From Macrolepiota albuminosa (lineage: Eukaryota > Basidiomycota > Agaricomycetes > Agaricales > Agaricaceae), in assembly GCA_027475525.1 (NCBI GenBank), contig JAMWFC010000090.1, positions 496,001-560,000 on the forward strand: a stretch of DNA of 64,000 nucleotides, read 5' to 3'. The notes under the pieces were generated by a model, which was not told the origin of the DNA, ran no database searches, and saw only the letters and a list, made by a program, of their open reading frames with translations. Within the stretch, counting starts at the first letter, position 1. Each line of letters begins with the position of its first letter. The position numbers and the translations under genes are program-made. Shown piece by piece: positions 56,784 to 64,000 of this stretch.

Positions 56784-59700
56784 TCAATAACTACTTTCAG
56801 CTGCTTCTTTTCTGACCTCCAACATTTCTTGATCAAGTTTTTTAGCCTCCTCTAGTTTTCCACCTTTTCTGAATATTGCAGCAAGATTAGACATGGCTTG
56901 AATGGTGTCTGGATAACTGCTTCCAAATGCTTCTTCCCTGACTGTCAACACTTCTTGATTAAGCCTTTCAGCCTCTTCCAGCTTTCCACCTTGCCAAAAT
57001 GTTGCAGCAAGGTTAAACATGGCTTCAATAGTATCTGGATGACTGCTTCCAAGTGCTTCTTTCCTGACCTCCAACACTTTTTGATCAAGCTTTTCAGCCT
57101 CCTCATAGTATCTGGATGACTGCTTCCAAGTGCTTCTTTCCTGACCTCCAACACTTTTTGATCAAGCTTTTCAGCCTCCTCTAGTTTTCCACCTTGCCAA
57201 AATATGGCAGCAAGGTTAGACATGGCTTGAATAGTAGCTGTATGACTGCTTCCAACTGCTTCTTTCCTGACTATCAATACTTCTTGTTCAAGCTTTTCAG
57301 CCTCCTCTAGTTTTCCACCTTGCCAAAATGTTGCAGCAAGGTTAGACATGGCTTTGATAGTGTCTGGATGACTGCTTCCAAATGCTTTTTCCCTGACTGT
57401 CAACACTTCTTGATCAAGCTTTTCAGCTTTCTCTAGCTTTCCACCTTGTCTGAATATTGTAGCAAGATAAGACATGGCTTGAATGGTGTCTGGATGACTG
57501 CTTCCAAATGCTTCTTTCCTGACTGTCAACACATCTTGTTCAAGCTTTTCAGCCTCCTCCAGTTTTCCACCTTGCCAAAATATTGCAGCAAGGTTAGACA
57601 TGGCTTGAATAGTAGCTGGATGACTGCTTCCAAATGCTTCTTTTCTGACTGTCAACACTTCTTGTTCAAGCTTTTCAGCCTCCTCCAGTTTTCCACTTTG
57701 CCAAAATATTGCAGCAAGATTAGACATGGCTTTGGTAGTGTCTGGATAACTGCTTCCAAATACTTCTTTCATAACTGTCAACACTTCTTGATCAAGCTTT
57801 TTGGCCTCCTCCAGTTTTCCACCTTGCCAAAATGTTGCAGCAAGATTGGACATGGCTTCAATAGTATCTGGATGACTGCTTCCAAGTGCTTCTTTCCTGA
57901 CCTCCAACACTTTTTGATCAAGCTTTTCAGCCTCCTCCAGTTTTCCACCTTGTCTGAATATTTCAGCAAGATTGGACATGGCTTCAATAGTATCTGGATG
58001 ACTGCTTCCAAGTGCTTCTTTCCTGACCTCCAACACTTTTTGATCAAGCTTTTCAGCCTCCTCCAGTTTTCCACCTTGTCTGAATATTTCAGCAAGGTTA
58101 GACATGGCTTGAATAGTATATGGATGCCTATTTCCTAATACTTTTTCATGCTCTTCAACTACTTGTATCTGAAGGTACTCTGCATCATTCCAAAAGTATG
58201 CAGCCCAAAAAATGTTGACAAGTTTCTCTGCTAATTTGTAGTTGTCACATTTATAATTTAGAAACTTTATCAATGTTTGTATATGCAGCACCCATTGAGC
58301 TGCATCATTGTATGACACTATTCTATCTCCTAAACAATAAAACAGTTGTTGTGCACATTGTTTTGCTTTTTTCTGCTCTTCTCCTGATAATGAGTGAAAA
58401 GCCCAATAATGAGCAAACGAGTGAATCTCTAACATTATACCTCCTTTTTCTCTTATTTCTACTAATAAATATAATCTGAGTATTTCAATTGCTTTTTCAA
58501 GTAACTCATTACTCCAATTTTTATTATCTGTAACAAATATTTTAAGCAAGTTCTTTAATTCTTGAATGTCCACTTCATGAGTATCAGAGAGTGTTTTCCA
58601 AGCTCTTTCAAGAATTGAAACAGGTATTTTAGAATTGTGTAACACACCACATAACATGAGAAGTGCCTTTGCTTGTTCATTTAGCTTCTGATAGCTCAGA
58701 TTGCATGTGACAAAAACAGAGAGTTGGTAGCTATCAATTGTCTGCTTTGTTATAGTTGCTAAATATTGCATCTTATTTTTTTTAAACCTTTGAAGGTACT
58801 GCTTTACTTCGATATGCTGATTAAGAAAGAGATAGCTTCCTGCCTGAACAATAGCTAATGCAAAATAACCCAGTTCTTGAAGAAGCTCATTCACAGCTGT
58901 TTGCTCAGTTTTTTCCCTGTGACTAGCTTTATAAAAAACCTCCAATGAGTCTTCAGCTATCAATTCTCCAATTTTATAATGATTTTTAGGTGCACATATT
59001 TTTGTTGCTTCATTTCTGCTTGTTATAAGAATATTTCCATGACTGCATTTTGGAAAGTATTCTTGCAAAACAATACTAGGATCATCAGCACCATCAAAAA
59101 GCATTAACCATTCTTTTTTCTGATAACAAAGCCATAAAAGAGCATCAGCAGGTTTAGTATCAGGCAAATTGGCATTCTGAGCAAGTACAGTTAAAAACTG
59201 CTCAATTGTGGCTTTGGAGCTAGCATCTATCATATATATAGAGGAAAACCTAGTTGATTAAATTAAATCATAACATGTGGAAAATATAAATGTCTCATAC
59301 CTGCTTCCAAATTTCTTACAAAATTCCAATGTAATTTGTGTCTTTCCAGCTCCACCCAAGCCATGTAGCACACAATGCTGCTGCTCCTGCATTTTCAATG
59401 AAGATTGATGAGGATCAAAACACTTTTCAAGATGCAACAAAATATCTGCTCTTCCAGTGAACAGTGGAGATGGAGGAGGAACAACAGGAAGAAGAACTGA
59501 TGCAGATATATGAGAAGATGTTTGTTTAATAGAAAAACTGATAGGCATAGTTCCACCTTTTAATGACTGTCAGCAAATAATACAATCAACTAAGTAAAGT
59601 GTCTTACTCAAAACTCCAAGAGTGGTTTTCTGAAGGCAACTATGTAAAGCATTTGTAAGACTATTGATTTCCTGTGTAACTTTGGCCTTTTGTAAATAGG

Positions 59701-60792
59701 ACAGAGAATGTATTTTAATTTCTCCATGCCTATTCCAATCATCCAAGGCCATCTTTTGAAGCCCTTGATCTACATTGAGTCTGTAAAACAACCCAGGTGT
59801 CTGCATAAATTTCCCTCCAAAATTCTCAGCTAGTTCTTCACAATTAGTTGCTATTTGATGAAGAAGTCCTATCATTTTTTTGCCAATAACATTGGTGGGC
59901 TCCCAAGAAACATGACCAGGATGCCCTGCCCCTATACTGACCAAACATGCTACTGAATGAGAAAGGCCAAAAACCATTACAGCCTCATTCAGGACAAGGT
60001 TGGTTGGGTTGCTATAACCCAAACGTGCACCTACAAAGGTCTCAGAAACTCCATCAGAATCAATAGAGACATGTTTGAAAAATCCAGGAGTAGCCATGGT
60101 AGCACGGGCAGCTTGCACCACACTGCAATTATAACCTGGATTGGCTGATACCTCATATGTTCTGAAGATGCGAGGGGATGTCATATTGACAGAGGGAAGA
60201 GCCACCACAAAACTTTTAAGTAGTTCAGTGTCAGCTGAGAAGCAGAAATAAAAAAGACCGTAGTACCTTCTGCAGACAGGATTATCCTCTTTCATCGTGA
60301 CATCCTCTGGAAATCCAGCAGATTGTATGATGCCTCTCATACCAGACTCAAAGACAGTTGCTTTGAACTTCTCGCCCCGACGGCTCCATTTCTTGACATC
60401 GGAGTAGACCTCCCGGCTGAACGATACATACTCCTTAATGGCCATGTCAATAGGCATACGGAGTCGACCAAGCATCAACGCGATTACTCTGATATACCAT
60501 TATTAAACATTCGATTCTTTTGTAGAGAACCTTGTCACATACCCTCCTGTTCCAGCCCCGCCGATTATATCGAAATAATCACAGGGCTTAGGCGGAGAGC
60601 TAGCGTTCTCCAGGCGCATAAGACGAAACATGATTTCTTGTAGAATGATAAGCTCAGACAATCCACGTACACCACCGTCATCTGGATTATTATTCCGATG
60701 ACGTTAGTAATCGCGATCCATGGTCAAAAGAGCGTACCCAAAGATAACATCCTCAATCCGCGTTGCATTTGGTTTGTGTTGATATTCTGCAT
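56784..60792 (-). CDS. NLR-like gene: pseudo-patatin, NB-ARC, TPR repeats (right copy)
   Basis: Exons: 60792-60738, 60681-60543, 60488-60267, 60212-59608, 59556-59301 and 59249-56784, with 51-56 nt introns. The N-terminal patatin-like domain has DDGGVRG and GGAGTGG where DGGGxRG and GxSxG are usual, and VGARLG where the catalytic Asp-Gly pair is expected, so it is probably not an active lipase. NB-ARC follows: Walker A GLGGAGKTQ (exon 5), Walker B-like WLMLFDGADD, ILITSRN and a GLPLA-like FALAIVQAG. The C-terminal third has about ten 42-residue TPR units (GSSHPDTIQAMSNLAAIF type) of near-identical sequence, as in kinesin-light-chain-like TPRs of fungal NLRs. The frameshift near 57105 comes from a 77 bp duplication; with one copy the frame runs to the stop at 56784. 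Likely role: non-self recognition (inferred). Confidence 0.9.
56800..58140 (-). repeat. TPR-encoding 126 bp tandem array
   Basis: About ten units of 126 bp (42 codons) with strong nucleotide identity between units. Two units around 57830-58080 are nearly identical over a full period. Variation concentrates at a few codons (for example DTIEAM, DTIQAM, DTTKAM, ATIQAM). Confidence 0.9.
57028..57181. repeat. Perfect 77 bp tandem duplication in NLR TPR region
   Basis: 57028-57104 repeated at 57105-57181. The period is 77, not the 126 bp of the natural TPR units. It alone causes the premature end at 56945 in the raw frame. Confidence 0.92.
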
Positions 60793-61381
60793 GGGAGCGT
60801 CAATTACTGAAGGGAAGGAAAGCTTTCTCACTCTTCGATTGATTTATGACAGAAAGCTGTTCTCGCGCTTGGGCCTTTGCTCCTGAAAAAAGCAACGATT
60901 TGTAATTGGTAGACTATAATTGGTAGATGTAGCGGTTCGGGTTCTCGCTATGGAAATGACTGGCAGTACCAGAGCCTCCTCCACTCTGCGTAACGGGTCA
61001 CAGTATAGAAACGATGTTTATTCTAATGGGACAGGTAGTCCAACTGGTTCGTCGAGTGCAATTCCGACGTGTTCCATTTTAGGCAAAACGTGTGACAGTA
61101 GACCTATACTTATACAAACAATCCAACCATCCTCTTGAAGTGCAAGACTTATTCTCTACGAGGCCAGTATATAAAAATCCAGAGAAGGTCGACTGACTTT
61201 GCCTCGGCACCTAGTGCATTCCGATCGACATTAGCGTCGTCGACGCGAGGTTACCGAGCAAGTCACTAATTTCTTTGTTTTCGTGGGCCTCAATATCCAC
61301 TTTGACGTTAGCTCGAATGGCAACTCGTTGAGTGCTCTCGTTGAGCGCCATTGACGGTTCTCTGCGACAATAAAGATTTCA

Positions 61382-61950
61382 TGTCTTTACCGCCTGCGCC
61401 CTCTACGTCTGCACCTCCACCTCAACTACAACTTCCGACAACAACGAACCCTCAGTTGGCATCCATTACCTCACTCCAAGTGACTGTCGCTCACACCCTC
61501 AGTGCCGCTGCAATCTCCTCTCGCCAGGCATGCATCTCCGAATGGTAAAGCCAGCAGCCCTCGACGTGCAGAATCTGAACTTGGGCAGGATGAGCATGCC
61601 CCCTTGCACGGCGTACGCGGCGCTCTTCCAGAGCTCGTTATATGTTTCGTCCTCGCACCACCACGCACACGCGCTGCACTCTCGTCCCCATCAGCATACT
61701 CTCCAGCTCCAGTTAGTCTAACACCGTTCTCCCTGCCCGCCACCGTTACCATGTCATCCTTCGAGAGTAGGGAGGTGCTGGACGGTTCACTGAGGAAAGT
61801 TGACTGGAGAGCGTGGCTCTGGATCACGCAGGCATGGGGAAACATAAGAACGGTGTGTATGCTGAAATGGAGAAGCACTTTTTAGGCAGCGGAGGCGGCA
61901 CACAACGATATGGAGACTCATGGGTAGAAGCAGAAGCACAAAACAAGTGA
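61382..61950 (+). CDS. Candidate spliced gene divergent from NLR, unrecognised
   Basis: The ATG at 61382 opens a Pro/Thr-rich frame of about 56 codons ending next to a GTAAAG donor-like site (61549). A downstream frame (about 61810-61950) ends ...WVEAEAQNK at the stop 61948. Both pieces are present in the left block but disrupted there by a 10 bp insertion and a one-base difference. The middle exon choice is unclear, so the product cannot be given. The NLR start at 60792 lies about 590 bp away on the other strand, which would make a shared divergent promoter. Confidence 0.3.
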
Positions 61951-62222
61951 ACGACCCGTTTCCTTGACATTCGAGCACGCAACCGATGACGATGCGGGCC
62001 TCATGGCAGACCCATGTCTCTCCCATCCAGGAACGTGCTAAACGAAGAAAGCGACAGTGGGGCGCGGTGAATTTGGATTTGGAGGTCAGGCTCAGGTGAG
62101 AACGGCTTTCACCAAACGATCGAAGAAATGAGCCAAAAGGAAATCATATCGCACCGTACTGAGCAGAAGGCTCCGAAAGGAACAAAATGAGGGTCGATTC
62201 TTAGTGGATCAATGATCGAATT

Positions 62223-62462
62223 TTGACACCTGCTGTCGACGGGGACAGTTACTCGTCCTTTTACAACTCCTTCGTGGATTCTCCTGTTTTAACAAGAAAT
62301 ATTCCATCTCCTTCCCCAACCTTTGCGCTTCTTGATTCGCGGGATGTGACTGCACTTCGAAGTATATGTGTTAATTTTTTGCGCTATGCAGACCCATCTC
62401 AAACTTCGATAGCAATTTCATCTAGTATATCCTTGTTCAATGGGCTACCGTCCACCTCCTAG
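62223..62462 (+). other. Conserved ORF in duplicated flank, unrecognised
   Basis: 80-codon frame with SSFYNSFVDSP and LLDSRDVTALRS, matching 3160-3435 in the left block. A few indels alter its end. It may be an exon; no motif is known to me. Confidence 0.25.
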
Positions 62463-62934
62463 TTTACTCTATCAATGCTGAACAGCTTGTCGAAGTCTTC
62501 ATTGGACTTGGTCTTGTGTGATTCTGTTTCCAAAAAGAGAAATTATTTCTACAAGGATTGACAAGACAAATTCGAAGGCAAGCCCTAAAAATTGTATTGC
62601 GTCGGTCATGGCTTATTGTGGTTTCTACATTTCTCGTTGTCTATCATACATTATCTTATATTGATGGCTATAACTCAGTTTATCTAGTGAGAAATACTTC
62701 ACTCGACCTATAAGCAGTTTCTGACAATTGCTATGTCTTGAATGTTCTGATATCATTTTCGAAGGCTGATGATTTCCTTAGCGAGTGGGAACTTAGCTCT
62801 AGGTTTTTATATTAATTGGTCATTCATTTGAGGGCTATTGTGGCAAATGTGTCCCACTATTTTAGCATTGCATAGCCTCCTGGAGATCATATATCTTTTT
62901 GCATTGAATCTAATTTAATGATTGTCTTTCTAGT

Positions 62935-63088
62935 ATACTGCATTGATGTTATTTCCAAGACTGAAGCTCTTGGTCTCAATGCCTTGGCCTTCATGGCCAT
63001 GTCTCACATGCATACTGCATTGATGTTATTTCCAAGACTGAAGCTCTTGGTCTCAATGCCTTGGCCTTCATGGCCATGTCTCACATGC
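62935..63088. repeat. Perfect 77 bp tandem duplication
   Basis: 62935-63011 repeated at 63012-63088. The homologous position in the left block (near 3870-3950) has a single copy. Confidence 0.95.
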
Positions 63089-63580
63089 ACAAAAAATGAT
63101 GCGGTGCACATTATGACCCCTATCAATACATATCAAATAGAGCTATGGCCTCTCATACACACAATTACTCACCTGCTCAAACTTGAGTCTGTAATTGTCT
63201 ACTAGCTTCTGTTGAAAGGCTGCCTTGACATCTTCTGCTTTGATTACTACAATGTCAATGTCTTTTGCTTAGGCTGTCTCAACCTCTTCCACTCCAATCC
63301 TGGCTACTTCTAATCTAACACAATAAATTGTTGATTTGGCTTTGTAAAGAGCTGCTAAATAAGAGGAGGCAACAGCTGATAGAGAGCTTGTGTTTAGCAG
63401 AGAACTATTACATTCTAGAACTTTGAGGTACTGATATGCAGGAAAATGTTCACTAAGAGTCACCTACAAAGTGTTATAGTATAAAGCTCAATTAGTACTT
63501 GTTTTATTATGTACTTAAATTTATCATTGCAAGTAGCTGTATTTTATGTTTATTCACAAACACTTGAAATGCAAAGAGTG

Positions 63581-64000
63581 TTATATTTGAATAACTGAAA
63601 TGATGAACAGTCCAAAAATTTTGCAAAGGATCTGTTGGAACTCCAACTAGGCAATAAACAATTGGTTAAGGCAAGAATCTAGACAATACATAAGGACATA
63701 AGTATGAGTTTGATATTCTCAGTTGCATATAATATACTATATTTACTATACCATGGCATATCCTCAGTTATATAATAGACTGAGGGTACTCTGAGTATCT
63801 GTTGCATATATTTGTAAGAGCAAGAGAACTATGTAATCTATCAATGACCCTTGCAGTGGTCCAAGTATTGGCCATAGTACTTGTCACATTGTAATAGGAT
63901 CTATGTACCATGATAATTCTACCTGAAGCCATGAGTTTTTGTTTTTTTCCTGCTTTTGGGCATTTTTAGCTATTATTTTATACAAGCCAGTAATTTCATG
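63581..64000. other. AT-rich sequence without recognisable feature
   Basis: No gene, repeat or RNA seen. Confidence 0.5.

Larger units (their letters stand above)
59143..63580. repeat. Right copy of the duplicated NLR block
   Basis: Partner of 1-4530, same orientation, about 59.1 kb away. Divergence begins at about 63580. It includes the NLR 5' exons, the upstream intergenic region and AT-rich sequence. Confidence 0.9.

Noticed and set aside
56945..57110. Frameshift inactivating the right NLR gene
   Set aside because: The shift is produced entirely by an exact 77 bp duplication of the same size as eleven others; one copy restores the frame.
57446..58138. Long plus-strand ORF opposite the NLR TPR repeats
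   Set aside because: It is the mirror frame of a 126 bp in-frame repeat; a period divisible by three keeps several frames open. The minus strand carries the recognisable TPR domain.
22014..63088. 77 bp duplications as a CRISPR-like or satellite system
   Set aside because: Each duplicated sequence is different and occurs exactly twice; only the length is constant.
1..64000. tRNA, rRNA, riboswitch or metabolic gene cluster
   Set aside because: No cloverleaf, rRNA block or set of co-located enzymes was found on reading both strands.

Overview
This 64 kb window looks like a repeat-rich stretch of a filamentous basidiomycete (Agaricomycete-type) genome. The reasons are spliced genes with 51-56 nt GT-AG introns, a patatin-NB-ARC-TPR NLR-like gene, a CACTA/TNP2-type transposase, chromodomain Ty3/gypsy elements, Ty1/copia and LINE remnants, and CpG-decayed repeat copies. 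There is no sign of bacterial operons, CRISPR arrays or rRNA/tRNA genes. All family calls come from reading motifs; no database search was run.

Layout. (1) 1-4530 and 59143-63580 are direct copies of one block carrying the 5' part of an NLR-like gene (minus strand) and its upstream region. The right gene (60792-56784) is complete in the window; the left one runs off the window at base 1. (2) 4531-17947 is an old, AT-rich, CpG-poor repeat graveyard: a decayed chromovirus integrase, a decayed copia gag-protease, a decayed LTR of the 14.5 kb gypsy family, a LINE 3' end with poly-A, and copies of a third LTR family. (3) 17948-18392 is a third NLR copy (TPR part), broken at 18392. (4) 18393-56338 reads as one very large CACTA-type DNA transposon. 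It has about 560 bp terminal inverted repeats starting CACTTTGGGG, a 3 bp target duplication TCT, and lies inside the third NLR copy. It carries a TNP2-type transposase (now split), a coiled-coil/RING protein, a hypothetical two-part gene, a membrane protein and another disrupted exon. (5) The CACTA element was itself invaded. A solo LTR (TSD CATGC) was later hit by a 14,532 bp gypsy element (20601-35132, 1070 bp LTRs), and an 11,091 bp chromodomain gypsy element (43017-54107, TSD GACGA) landed in the transposase coding sequence. Without these insertions the CACTA element would be about 11.5 kb.

Two cross-cutting observations matter for anyone using this annotation. First, there are at least twelve perfect tandem duplications of exactly 77 bp in unrelated sequence. 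They look like unmerged assembly overlaps (k=77) and create false frameshifts, including the one in the NLR TPR domain. Second, almost every remaining in-frame stop in the retroelements and transposase is TGA where CGA is expected, consistent with C-to-T decay at CpG.

The most novel candidate biology is (a) the ~38 kb CACTA element with cargo genes, and (b) a spliced antisense gene with paired Cys-x2-Cys-x6-8-Cys clusters, found downstream of pol in both otherwise dissimilar gypsy elements. The chromodomain gypsy element also appears to self-prime, since its primer-binding site is the exact reverse complement of 12 nt at the predicted transcript start.
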